This document shows, one piece after another, positions 45,220-53,309 of a DNA stretch of 64,000 bases. This DNA comes from Sphingobium sp052327305 (lineage in GTDB: Bacteria > Pseudomonadota > Alphaproteobacteria > Sphingomonadales > Sphingomonadaceae): positions 2,542,001-2,606,000 of the forward strand of contig NZ_CP182486.1 in assembly GCF_052327305.1 (NCBI RefSeq). Direction: 5' to 3'. A program made the position numbers and the translations under genes. How positions within the stretch are numbered: position 1 is the first letter of the stretch; each line of letters starts with the position of its first letter. The notes beneath the pieces were generated by a model that worked only from the letters and a program-made list of their open reading frames with translations, was not told the origin of the DNA and ran no database searches.

Positions 45220-45350
45220 AATATTTGCCTCTTCGTCATCATCGATCATGGCCGGATCTGCTCGTTCGCGTCAAATGCAGAGCCGGCGCGCTTCTGTGGG
45301 ATGAAGCGCGCCGGAAACATGCACAATGGGGAATGAAATGAAAATACGCA

Positions 45351-45380
45351 GCCGGCCCCCAGTGGGAGCGAGGGACCGGC
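45351..45380 (-). terminator. GC-rich hairpin after the EF-hand gene
   Basis: GCCGGCCCCC (45351-45360) can pair with GGGACCGGC (45372-45380), leaving a small bulge. On the minus strand it comes right after the EF-hand gene and is followed by a T-rich stretch (TATTTTCATTTCATT). A probable intrinsic terminator separating that gene from the two-component operon. Confidence 0.5.
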
Positions 45381-45389
45381 CACGATCCT

Positions 45390-45911
45390 TTAACCGCCGG
45401 AGGCAGGCGCGGGCGGCGCGCCGGCACCGCGATGCTGACGCATTTTTCCACGCACGGCGCCGCGCTCTTCCGGCGAAATGATGCCGTCATGATTGGTATC
45501 GACCCGATCGAACATCGCGAGGCGCCTGTTGACGAAATCCGCCTTCGACATGCTGGCATTGGCACTCCGTCCGGTCATGGCCTGTCCGCCCATTCCGCGT
45601 CTCGCCGGGCCGCGCCGCTGCGCACTGAACTCTTCGCGGCTGATCGATCCGTTGCCATCCTTGTCGATCCGAGCAAACATGCGAGCGCGGCTCTTCTCAC
45701 TATTGGCCTTGCGTTCGTCGGCCGAGATCACGCCGTCCTTGTTGGTGTCCAGCGCATCGAAACGGGCTTCGAGGCGCTTCTGGATATCGGCGCGGGTTAT
45801 CGCATCCCGGCCCTGGGGCGCCGTCTGGGCACCGGCCTGAGTGCTCAGGCTCACTGCGAAAGCGATCGAGCCGACGATCAGGTCACGTGCGACGGGTGCG
45901 GAAATGAACAT
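45390..45911 (-). CDS. secreted EF-hand calcium-binding protein
   Basis: A 173-aa exported protein. A signal-like hydrophobic segment (residues ~8-28) ends at TQAGAQ. Three EF-hand loops follow: DTNKDGVISADE (55-66), DKDGNGSISREE (83-94) and DTNHDGIISPEE (138-149). The linker between the second and third is rich in Arg and Gly. Likely binds calcium in the periplasm; no enzymatic domain. The start at 45911 is the ATG nearest the signal segment; 45947 is an alternative. The same frame continues upstream through the tRNA gene, which is an artefact. Confidence 0.78.
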   Translation of the reverse strand: MFISAPVARDLIVGSIAFAVSLSTQAGAQTAPQGRDAITRADIQKRLEARFDALDTNKDGVISADERKANSEKSRARMFARIDKDGNGSISREEFSAQRRGPARRGMGGQAMTGRSANASMSKADFVNRRLAMFDRVDTNHDGIISPEERGAVRGKMRQHRGAGAPPAPASGG

Positions 45912-46136
45912 GAGGTGGGGGCTCCATCTGTTCTGCCACTGCGGCATCTGAAGCCCTTTTATGCCTCCATTGTCGCGAGAGTTTGTCGGAGGCCCATGAA
46001 CTTGTATCAAAATGTCTGTCGTCACAGGCGCTTCTCGCTCGATCCGCACGCCCCGACGATGCGGCACGATGGGTTGTTCGGTGACGAACGCCCTTGACGA
46101 AAGAAGGAGCGGGATGGCAGGGACCGCCTCGACCGG

Positions 46137-46210
46137 GCGGGTATAGCTCAATGGTAGAGCACTAGCCTTCCAAGCTTGTGATGCGGGTTCGATCCCCGCT
46201 ACCCGCTCCA
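46137..46210 (+). tRNA. tRNA-Gly (anticodon TCC)
   Basis: A 74-base cloverleaf with encoded CCA. Acceptor arms GCGGGTA and TACCCGC pair fully; D arm GCTC/GAGC; anticodon loop CTTCCAA gives anticodon TCC (reads GGA/GGG); variable TGAT; T arm GCGGG-TTCGATC-CCCGC. The anticodon stem CTAGC/GCTTG has one T-T mismatch at its second pair, a mild irregularity. Confidence 0.95.
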
Positions 46211-46279
46211 GGTCTCTCCGGTCATTCATCAGCGTCACCGCATTGACCCGAGCGAGGGCAAGGCACTACTGCTTTGCCC

Positions 46280-47185
46280 ATGGATCGCCCCACACCGCGC
46301 CAACTCGAGGCCTTCGATGCGATAGCGCGCACTGGTAGCGTGGCGGCAGCGGCACGCGATCTGGGCCTCGCCCGCGATGCGGTCGACGAGGCTGTGAGAA
46401 CGCTCGAATCGAACCTTGGCGTCGCGCTTTTCGCGCCGGGGGAAGGGGATGACCTTCATCTCTCGGCGCATGGCGAGGCGGCGCTGCCCGGCGCGTTGCG
46501 CATATTGGCGGAGAGCGATGCGTTGCTCGCTGCAGTGGAGAGCGTGCCGGCCGCCGTCACCAGCATCGTGATGGGAACACACCCGTCCATCTTCACGCTG
46601 CTGAAGCAGGAACTCGCTGCCTTCGAGGACGAATTTTCTGACCGTCCGCTCTCGGTGGACTTCGACTGCTTCATCGTAGAGCAGGTGGCGCTGGCGTTCT
46701 CCGAAGGACGTACCGATCTCGCGCTTTTCTATGCGCTGGGCGAGACGCGCAGTTTCGTGTCCCACAAGCTGTGGAACGAGGGTTGGTCGCTGTTCGTGGG
46801 GCGCTCCCATCCTTTGGCTGCGCGACAGGTAGTGCGCCTTGAGGATATTGCGCAGGAGGCCTTGCTGCTTTCCTCGCCAACGAACCGGCTGCGGCTGCTG
46901 CTTGATACATGCCTGGTGCAGGGCGGTCTCGGCAATCTGCAGGTCGCCGCGGAGTTGGACGATCACGCGCGGCTCGTCGAGCGATGCAGGGCCGGAGAGG
47001 GCATTTTGCCCCTGTTCGGGCCGACAGCGGCGCAGACCGCCGTCATGCCCGGCATCCGTCGGCTTGCCTATGCAGGGCGGATCCCGGCCATCGAAGTGCG
47101 GTGCGCCGTGCACCCCAAAGCAGAAGCGGACGAGAGCGTGCAGGCCCTCGCGGAAATCATCCGGCGCGGCACGGAGTCGATCTGA
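46280..47185 (+). CDS. LysR-type transcriptional regulator
   Basis: A 301-aa regulator with an N-terminal winged helix (RQLEAFDAIARTGSVAAAARDLGLARDAVDEAVRTLESNLGVALF) and a substrate-binding-type effector domain (~90-295, with GRTDLALFYALGE and SHPLAARQVVRLEDIAQEALLL). ATG at 46280 is used; a TTG six bases earlier is possible. The neighbours (tRNA and purC) give no clue to the target. LysR proteins usually control a divergent gene, but none is present. Confidence 0.88.
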   Translation: MDRPTPRQLEAFDAIARTGSVAAAARDLGLARDAVDEAVRTLESNLGVALFAPGEGDDLHLSAHGEAALPGALRILAESDALLAAVESVPAAVTSIVMGTHPSIFTLLKQELAAFEDEFSDRPLSVDFDCFIVEQVALAFSEGRTDLALFYALGETRSFVSHKLWNEGWSLFVGRSHPLAARQVVRLEDIAQEALLLSSPTNRLRLLLDTCLVQGGLGNLQVAAELDDHARLVERCRAGEGILPLFGPTAAQTAVMPGIRRLAYAGRIPAIEVRCAVHPKAEADESVQALAEIIRRGTESI

Positions 47186-47317
47186 CCCTGCTCAAAATTG
47201 CGTCCGCTCTCGCGCTGGGCTATGGGACGCCGCAACGGTCCCGGCACTGGCGATCCATGCGATTCGCTGGCGTCGGGCTCCTTTTTCTCATTTCCAGTTA
47301 CGAGTAGGCCCCAGCTT

Positions 47318-48097
47318 ATGTCCCGTCGTCGCCAGATCTACGAGGGCAAGGCGAAGATCCTTTACGAAGGGCCGGAGCCCGGCACGCTGATCCAATATTT
47401 CAAGGACGATGCGACCGCCTTCAACGCGCAGAAGAAGGGGACCATCTCCGGGAAGGGCGTGCTCAACAACCGCATTTCCGAGCATGTCTTCACGCTGCTT
47501 GGCAACATCGGCGTTCCCACGCACTTCATTCGCCGCCTCAACATGCGCGAGCAACTGATCCGGCAGGTCGAGATCATTCCGATCGAGGTGGTGGTACGTA
47601 ATGTGGCAGCGGGCTCGATTTCCAAGCGCCTCGGCATCGAGGAAGGCGTCCAGCTGCCGCGCACGCTGATCGAATATTACTACAAGGACGATGCGCTCGG
47701 CGATCCGCTGGTGAGTGAAGAGCATATCGCCTGCTTCGGCTGGGCCGGGCAGGAGGAAATGCACGACATCGCGGACATGGCCATCCGTGTGAACGACTTC
47801 ATGTCCGGGCTGTTCGCGGCGATCGGTATCCGTCTCGTCGACTTCAAGCTCGAATTCGGCCGCGTCTGGGAAGGCGATTTCAGCCGGGTGATCCTAGCGG
47901 ATGAGATTTCGCCAGACGGCTGCCGCTTGTGGGACATCGAAACGGGCCAGAAGCTGGACAAGGACCGCTTCCGCCGCGATCTGGGCGGTGAGGTGGAAGC
48001 CTATCAGGAGGTCGCGCGGCGGCTGGGGCTGCTGCCCGAGGGCCTCGACAATGCCGTGCTAGACCTCGAGACGCACCGCAAGAAGAAGGGCAAGTAG
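47318..48097 (+). CDS. purC: SAICAR synthetase
   Basis: A 259-aa enzyme adding aspartate to CAIR in purine synthesis. Motifs: IYEGKAKILYEG (ATP loop), DDATAFNAQKKGTISGKGVLNN, EVVVRNVAAGSISKRLGI, and LVDFKLEFGR...VILADEISPDGCRLWD. The ATG at 47318 gives the standard N-terminus. The outer-membrane protein gene converges on it, and a shared bidirectional hairpin lies between. Confidence 0.96.
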   Translation: MSRRRQIYEGKAKILYEGPEPGTLIQYFKDDATAFNAQKKGTISGKGVLNNRISEHVFTLLGNIGVPTHFIRRLNMREQLIRQVEIIPIEVVVRNVAAGSISKRLGIEEGVQLPRTLIEYYYKDDALGDPLVSEEHIACFGWAGQEEMHDIADMAIRVNDFMSGLFAAIGIRLVDFKLEFGRVWEGDFSRVILADEISPDGCRLWDIETGQKLDKDRFRRDLGGEVEAYQEVARRLGLLPEGLDNAVLDLETHRKKKGK

Positions 48098-48132
48098 CTC
48101 TTCTTCGCGCTTTCCGTAGGACAAGAAGGAAA

Positions 48133-48159
48133 AAGGGGGCGGCCATTGGCCGTCCCCTT
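48133..48159. terminator. bidirectional terminator between purC and the outer-membrane protein gene
   Basis: A 12-bp stem, AAGGGGGCGGCC (48133-48144) with GGCCGTCCCCTT (48148-48159), one G-T pair, three-base loop. On the minus strand the stem is followed by TTTTTCC, the usual form of an intrinsic terminator for the outer-membrane protein gene. On the plus strand the T-run is shorter, so it may also slow purC transcripts. Confidence 0.8.
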
Positions 48160-48177
48160 CCGATTCAGGCCTGAGCC

Positions 48178-48819
48178 TTAGAAGCGATAGCCGACGCCGG
48201 CGACGACCTGATGACGGTCGGTATCAATGCCGAAGCGTGCGCTCTGCGCGCCGCTGGCATAGTTGATGTGGGCTTCGTCATAATTGGAGTAGCGATACTC
48301 CAGCTTGCCGTAGACGTTGGAGCCGAACTGACGCTCGACACCGCCGCCAACGCGCCAGCCGTCCAGCTTGAAGCTGGTATCGGTGCGCTGGTTGAGGTCA
48401 CCGGCGAGCACGCCCAGCTTCTGGTTGGTGTAGCCGACCTTCGCGTAAACCAGCGTCTCAGGTGTAGCGAGGAAACCGGCGCGTGCGCCGACATAGAGAT
48501 CACGGCCAGCGCTCACCCGACCGAAACCGAAGCTGCTGGTGAGGGGGCCGTAGTTGGTCTTGGCCGAGGAATCGGTGATTTCGCCTTCGACGCCGAGCAC
48601 GACGCTGCCGAGGTTCGCATCATAGCCAATGCCGACGCCGTAGGTGACGCCATCGATCTTGCCATCGTTGCGGGTGTCGGTGTCGCTGCCGGCGCCAAGA
48701 TGGTCGTAGCCGACCAGCGCTTCGATGCGAGGACCGTTGAAGGCGGTTCCGTCCTGGGCGAAAGCCGGCGTCGCGAAGAGGGGGGCAGCGGCGAGGAGGG
48801 CGGGGATAATCTTACGCAT
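48178..48819 (-). CDS. outer-membrane beta-barrel protein (Omp25/porin-like)
   Basis: A 213-aa exported protein: signal peptide MRKIIPALLAAAPLFATPAFA, then an eight-stranded barrel pattern of alternating residues (RIEALVGYDHLGAG, GVTYGVGIGYDANLGSVVLGVEGEITD, YVGARAGFLATPETLVYAKVGYTNQKLG, WRVGGGVERQFGSNVYGKLEYRYSNYDE) and a terminal HQVVAGVGYRF ending in Phe, the barrel-assembly signal. Function beyond a surface barrel is unknown. GGAG lies before the ATG. Confidence 0.88.
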   Translation of the reverse strand: MRKIIPALLAAAPLFATPAFAQDGTAFNGPRIEALVGYDHLGAGSDTDTRNDGKIDGVTYGVGIGYDANLGSVVLGVEGEITDSSAKTNYGPLTSSFGFGRVSAGRDLYVGARAGFLATPETLVYAKVGYTNQKLGVLAGDLNQRTDTSFKLDGWRVGGGVERQFGSNVYGKLEYRYSNYDEAHINYASGAQSARFGIDTDRHQVVAGVGYRF

Positions 48820-49126
48820 AACAAACTCCAATTCTTCAATCCCGCATTGCGGGACAGCATTCATAATCCCACCGTGGCGGGAAGGCGTAAGTAGTGCGTT
48901 CGAACGCGGTTCACATGAACCCCAGATAAACAACTGATTTTGTTGTATTAATGACACATTCGATTGATGAAGGTCGCGTTTTTCCGCCGTTACGCCGCAG
49001 ATGCGAGACGCATGAGCGGCAAAATGGTGCAGAGCCATCTTGAATTCATGTCCGGCTCTCCCTTGCCGCTGCCGTGGGCATGTTCTAGGGGAGCGCCAGC
49101 ACTTCCCCAGACAGGACTGGCACCCC
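48820..49126. other. 307-base divergent intergenic region
   Basis: Between the outer-membrane protein gene (minus) and purS (plus). It contains a CCCGC-ATT-GCGGG palindrome (48841-48853) in the outer-membrane protein leader, an AT-richer patch around 48920-48960 (CAAC...GTTG pairing, TGTTGTATTAAT) that could hold divergent promoters, and no reading frame that looks like protein. I see no purine riboswitch. Confidence 0.5.
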
Positions 49127-49360
49127 ATGAAAGCGCGCATTTTCGTCACTCTCAAAACCGGCGTGCTCGATCCGCAGGGCAAGGCGATCCAGCACGCGCT
49201 GGACGGTCTTGGCTTCGCGGGCGTGAACGACGTCCGCGCCGGCAAGCTGATCGAGCTCGATCTGGCCGATGGCACCAGCGAAGCGGAGATCGACGACATG
49301 TGCCGCAAGTTGCTCGCCAACACCGTCATCGAAAATTATCGCATCGAGCAGGTCGCCTGA
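49127..49360 (+). CDS. purS: FGAM synthase subunit PurS
   Basis: A 77-aa small subunit of the three-part formylglycinamidine synthase (PurS-PurQ-PurL). Recognised by ARIFVTLKTGVLDPQGKAIQHALDGLGF and VRAGKLIELDL. The family length is ~80. Followed after 14 bases by purQ; purL is not in the window. Confidence 0.95.
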   Translation: MKARIFVTLKTGVLDPQGKAIQHALDGLGFAGVNDVRAGKLIELDLADGTSEAEIDDMCRKLLANTVIENYRIEQVA

Positions 49361-49374
49361 AAGGAACGGAACCC

Positions 49375-50049
49375 ATGAAAAGCGCGGTCATCGTCTTTCC
49401 CGGTTCCAACTGCGACCGCGACCTTGCCGTCGCGCTGGAGGCTGTGAGCGGCTCCAAGCCCGTGATGCTCTGGCATCGGGAAACCGAGCTGCCCGATGGC
49501 ATCGATCTCATCGCGGTGCCGGGCGGGTTCTCTTATGGCGACTATCTGCGCTCCGGCGCGATGGCTGCGCGATCGCCCGTAATGCGCGCTGTAGCCGAGG
49601 CTGCGGCGCGAGGCGTGTTCGTCCTTGGCATCTGCAACGGCTTCCAGGTTTTGACCGAAACCGGCCTTTTGCCGGGAGCGCTGATGCGCAACGCGGGCAT
49701 CCATTTCGTGTGCCGCGACGTGCGCCTGACGGTGGAGAATAGCCAGAGCGCGTTCACCAGCCGTTATGTGGCGGGGGAAGACATCCGCGTGCCGGTCGCG
49801 CATCATGACGGCAATTATGTCGCGGACGCGGCTACGCTGGACCGGCTGGAAGGGGAGGGCCGCGTGGCCTTCCGCTATGGCGAGCCGGTGAATGGGTCCG
49901 CGCGCAATATCGCGGGCATCCTCAATGAAGCGGGCAACGTGCTCGGCATGATGCCGCACCCCGAGCGGGTCATCGAAGCCGCGCAGGGCGGGACCGACGG
50001 GCGCCGCCTGTTCGAGGGGCTAGCTGAAGGGCTGATGGCGACTGCCTAG
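49375..50049 (+). CDS. purQ: FGAM synthase glutaminase subunit PurQ
   Basis: A 224-aa class I glutamine amidotransferase supplying ammonia to PurL. Catalytic Cys lies in FVLGICNGFQVLTE; the His/Glu pair in MMPHPERVIE; VIVFPGSNCDRD and AVPGGFSYGDYLRSGA are typical. The stop overlaps the stop of the converging NtrC-family gene by two bases (CTAG). Confidence 0.96.
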   Translation: MKSAVIVFPGSNCDRDLAVALEAVSGSKPVMLWHRETELPDGIDLIAVPGGFSYGDYLRSGAMAARSPVMRAVAEAAARGVFVLGICNGFQVLTETGLLPGALMRNAGIHFVCRDVRLTVENSQSAFTSRYVAGEDIRVPVAHHDGNYVADAATLDRLEGEGRVAFRYGEPVNGSARNIAGILNEAGNVLGMMPHPERVIEAAQGGTDGRRLFEGLAEGLMATA

Positions 50050-51494
50050 GCAGCGGTGTCGATGCCCAGTTCCGCCAGCTTGCGATAGAGGGTCGACCGG
50101 CCAATGCCGAGCCGGCGCGCGACTTCCGTCATGCGGCCGCGATAATGGCCAATGGCGAGGCGAATGACATCCGCCTCGATATCCGCAAGCGCCCGCAAGT
50201 GCCCGTTTGCTTCGTACAACGTCACGCCGATCCCGTCTTCCTGAGCCGACTTCATCGGAGATACGGTGGCGAGAGACGCGCCATTGTCGCTGGCGGCGAC
50301 CAGTGCGCTAAGCTGAGGGAAGTCGTGCCGCGTGAGCGTATCCCCGTCGCACTTTACTGCTGCACGGAACAGCGTCGTCTGCAACTGGCGGATATTGCCG
50401 GGCCAGGCATGCCGCATCAGGAGATTGACAGCATCGGCCGTGATGTCGAGGGGCCTGAGCCCCGGCTGGAGAGCGATACGCGCGAGAAGATGCCGGACGA
50501 GGGCGGGCAGATCCGCCATGCGTTCGCGCAGCGGCGGAATCGTGAGCTGGACGACGTTGAGCTTGTAATAGAGGTCTTCGCGGAAGCGCCCGGCCTCCAC
50601 CTCGCCAAGTAGGCGGACATTGCTTGCCGCAACGATGCGGACATCTACCTGCGCCGCCCCACGCCCCCCCAACGGCACCACCTCGCCATTCTGGAGAACA
50701 CGCAGCAGCTTTGCCTGCGCTTCCATCGGCAAGGCGCTGATTTCGTCTAGGAAGACGGTGCCATGGCTGGCGCCGATGATCTTGCCAAGATTGCGGTCGA
50801 ACGCGCCAGCGAAGGCGCCGCGTTCATGGCCGAAAAGCTCGGATTCGATAAGGTTCGCCGGCACGGCCGAGCAGTTGACCGTAGCAAGCGGTAGCTTGGC
50901 GCGCGGTGAAGCGGCGTGGATGGCGTGGGCCATCATTTCCTTGCCGACGCCAGGTTCGCCCTCGATCAGAATAGGAACGCGCGTGCGCGCAGCTTTTGCG
51001 GCGATGGCGAGTGCCGCCCGGAATGTCGGCGAGGCGCCGATAATTTCGTCAAAACCCAGCGCAGCCGGGAATTTTTCGCTCATCGGTCGTAGCTCGCCAG
51101 CGTCATGCGGATTGCTGACGACCGCCTGCAGCGCCGCGATGAGGCTTTCCGGCGCGATCGGCTTGGCGATGAAATCATTCGCGCCCGCGCGCATGGCCTC
51201 GATCGCGAGAGCGAAGCTGCCTCCGGCAGTGAGAACCAGAACCGGCAGTTGCGGCCGGCGCACACGCAGTTTGCGGATAAGCGTTGCGGTCTCCAGCTTC
51301 TGCGACCAGTCGTCGATCAGGACCGCCGCGAGCCGCATGCCCTCGCGCGTGCCGAGCATCGCGATCGCTTCCTCGCCAGTGTTGACGCAGAGAGAGCGCC
51401 AGCCGGCGCGGGCGGCGAGCGCTGAGGTGAGCCGGCGCTGGGCCGGCTCGTCGTCCACCAACATTAGAAGCGGCGGTTCAGCTTCGATCATCAT
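50046..51494 (-). CDS. NtrC-family regulator with altered sigma-54 loop (GAFAGA)
   Basis: A 482-aa protein with receiver (~9-125; LMLVDDEPAQRR, Asp pair in VLIDDWS, LTAGG, AKPI), AAA+ domain (~148-375; Walker A GEPGVGKE 179-186, Walker B VFLDE 247-251, arginine region RFREDLYYKLNVVQLTIPPLRER) and a Fis-type helix-turn-helix (YRGRMTEVARRLGIGRSTLYRKLAELGI). The L1 loop that contacts sigma-54, normally GAFTGA, reads GAFAGA (226-231, Ala229). That Thr is usually required for activation, so this protein may repress, or use a modified mechanism. Start at 51494 or 51491. Confidence 0.9.
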   Translation of the reverse strand: MMIEAEPPLLMLVDDEPAQRRLTSALAARAGWRSLCVNTGEEAIAMLGTREGMRLAAVLIDDWSQKLETATLIRKLRVRRPQLPVLVLTAGGSFALAIEAMRAGANDFIAKPIAPESLIAALQAVVSNPHDAGELRPMSEKFPAALGFDEIIGASPTFRAALAIAAKAARTRVPILIEGEPGVGKEMMAHAIHAASPRAKLPLATVNCSAVPANLIESELFGHERGAFAGAFDRNLGKIIGASHGTVFLDEISALPMEAQAKLLRVLQNGEVVPLGGRGAAQVDVRIVAASNVRLLGEVEAGRFREDLYYKLNVVQLTIPPLRERMADLPALVRHLLARIALQPGLRPLDITADAVNLLMRHAWPGNIRQLQTTLFRAAVKCDGDTLTRHDFPQLSALVAASDNGASLATVSPMKSAQEDGIGVTLYEANGHLRALADIEADVIRLAIGHYRGRMTEVARRLGIGRSTLYRKLAELGIDTAA

Positions 51495-51687
51495 CAAAAA
51501 TCTTTCCGTCGTCCCGATGACCCGGAATAGGACAGTCAAGTTAAGACCGGATTAAGCCCGTCCCCCGCCGCAAATGCCAAGGAATCGCATCGCGTGATTG
51601 ACCTTGCGGCCCTGCCATGCTGAGAGCGGAAGCGAAGTCGCCGCCCGGCTCGGAGCAGGCGGCATGACCAGGCGTGAGGGTTTGACT

Positions 51688-51810
51688 ATGGCAAGCAACG
51701 AAGTTCCCAAGGCCGCTCAGGGCACCTATGACGGCTTCATCACCCTGATGAAGTGGGGCACGATCGCGAGCCTGATCGTGGGCGCGCTCGTCGTCCTCAT
51801 CATTTCCTGA
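51688..51810 (+). CDS. aa3-type cytochrome oxidase subunit IV-like small protein
   Basis: A 40-aa single-helix protein: KAAQGTYDGFITLMKWGTIASLIVGALVVLIIS. The TYDGFI...KWG pattern followed by one helix is that of the bacterial aa3-type CoxIV family, a tiny oxidase-associated subunit. GAGGG lies 8 bases before the ATG at 51688; earlier starts give unrelated sequence. Just 19 bases before pntAA, so likely co-transcribed with the transhydrogenase. Confidence 0.82.
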   Translation: MASNEVPKAAQGTYDGFITLMKWGTIASLIVGALVVLIIS

Positions 51811-51829
51811 TTCTAAAAGGCGATCCACG

Positions 51830-52951
51830 ATGAAAATCGCGGTCCTGCGCGAAAGCGCAGCCGGGGAACGGCGCGTCTCCGCGACTCCTGAAACGGTTAA
51901 GAAATTCATTGGCCTTGGTGCGGACGTTGCCGTCGAGACGGGCGCCGGCTTGTCCGCGTCGATAGCCGACGAGCAATATGCCGCGGCGGGCGCGGTGATC
52001 GCCGACCGCTCGGGCGTGCTCAAGGGCGCCGGAATTGTGCTGGGCGTGCAGGGTCCGGACGCGGCATCCCTCACTGGCGCTGCGAAAGGCGCGATGGTCG
52101 TGGCGGGGCTCAACCCCTTCGGCGAACGTGCGCGTGTCGATGCGTATGCTGCGGCCGGACTGGAAGCGCTGGCGATGGAATTCATGCCGCGCATCACGCG
52201 CGCGCAGTCCATGGACATTCTGTCCTCCCAGTCGAACCTCTCCGGCTACAAGGCAGTGCTGGATGCCGCGAGCGAATATGGCCGCGCTTTTCCGATGATG
52301 ATGACGGCGGCGGGTACTGTTTCTGCTGCGCGTGTTTTCATCATGGGCGTGGGCGTGGCGGGCCTTCAGGCGATCGCGACCGCGCGGCGCCTGGGCGCGC
52401 AGGTTTCCGCCACGGACGTGCGGGCGGCCACCAAGGAACAGATCGAAAGCCTGGGCGCAAAGGCGATCTTCGTCGAGAGCGTAAAGGGCATCGAGGGCGA
52501 AGGCACGGGCGGCTACGCCACTGAAATGTCCGACGAATATAAGGCCGCGCAGGCCGAGCTCGTCTCCGCCCATATCGCGAAGCAGGACATCGTCATCACC
52601 ACGGCGCTGATCCCCGGCCGCCCGGCACCGCGCCTTATCAGCGACGCGCAGCTGGCCAGCATGAAGCCGGGTAGCGTGGTCATCGACCTCGCGGTGGAGC
52701 AGGGCGGCAATGTGGAAGGCGCTGTTGTCGGCGAGATCGTCGAGCGGCATGGCGTGAAAATCGTGGGCCACCGCAACGTGCCGAGCCGGCTTGCGGCGGA
52801 CGCTTCGGCGCTCTTCTCGCGCAACCTTTTCAATTTCCTCTCGGCCTTTTGGGACAAGGACGCTGGCGGGCCTGTGCTCGACGAGGAGATCGGCAACGCC
52901 ATCCGCCTGACGAAGGATGGCAAGGTCGTCAACGAACGGCTGCTGGGCTGA
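51830..52951 (+). CDS. pntAA: NAD(P) transhydrogenase subunit alpha, soluble part
   Basis: A 373-aa NAD(H)-binding domain I of the proton-pumping transhydrogenase. Motifs: IAVLRESAAGERRVSATPETV at the N-terminus, AMEFMPRITRAQSMDILSSQSNLSGYKAV, the Rossmann loop GVGVAGLQAIATARRLGA and VIDLAVEQGGN. The membrane segment of the alpha subunit is separate (next gene), as in Rhodospirillum-type three-gene systems. Confidence 0.95.
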   Translation: MKIAVLRESAAGERRVSATPETVKKFIGLGADVAVETGAGLSASIADEQYAAAGAVIADRSGVLKGAGIVLGVQGPDAASLTGAAKGAMVVAGLNPFGERARVDAYAAAGLEALAMEFMPRITRAQSMDILSSQSNLSGYKAVLDAASEYGRAFPMMMTAAGTVSAARVFIMGVGVAGLQAIATARRLGAQVSATDVRAATKEQIESLGAKAIFVESVKGIEGEGTGGYATEMSDEYKAAQAELVSAHIAKQDIVITTALIPGRPAPRLISDAQLASMKPGSVVIDLAVEQGGNVEGAVVGEIVERHGVKIVGHRNVPSRLAADASALFSRNLFNFLSAFWDKDAGGPVLDEEIGNAIRLTKDGKVVNERLLG

Positions 52952-53021
52952 CAAGAACAGCGCCGCTGGGGAGCGGCATTTGGGCCATGCCGGATGGCAG
53001 GGCCAACAGGGAGTAGGAACG

Positions 53022-53309
53022 ATGGACTTCATCGCCATATTGTCGATCTTCGTGCTGGCGTGCTTCGTCGGCTATTATGTCGTGTGGTCGGTGACGCCCG
53101 CGCTGCACACGCCGCTGATGGCGGTGACCAACGCGATCAGCTCGGTCATCATCGTGGGTGCGCTCATTGCGGCGGCGGAGTCCATTGACGGCCTTGCCAA
53201 ATGGATGGGGCTGGCCGGCATCGTCTTCGCCAGCATCAACATCTTCGGCGGCTTCGCGGTTACGGAGCGCATGCTCGCAATGTACAAGAAGAAGGAGCGC
53301 AAGGGATGA
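53022..53309 (+). CDS. pntAB: NAD(P) transhydrogenase subunit alpha, membrane part
   Basis: A 95-aa protein with three membrane helices (FIAILSIFVLACFVGYYVVW; TPLMAVTNAISSVIIVGALIAA; GLAGIVFASINIFGGFAVTERML). The conserved segment HTPLMAVTNAIS is clear. The stop overlaps the pntB start in ATGA. Confidence 0.94.
   Translation: MDFIAILSIFVLACFVGYYVVWSVTPALHTPLMAVTNAISSVIIVGALIAAAESIDGLAKWMGLAGIVFASINIFGGFAVTERMLAMYKKKERKG

Noticed and set aside
45912..46238. N-terminal extension of the EF-hand gene through the tRNA
   Set aside because: The upstream frame is a translation of tRNA-Gly and its flank; the signal peptide marks the real start.
50046..51494. NtrC-family gene as the missing flagellar activator FlbD
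   Set aside because: It is far from the flagellar genes, has a GAFAGA loop unlikely to activate sigma-54, and a standard-looking receiver; no evidence ties it to the dyads at 30.9 kb.
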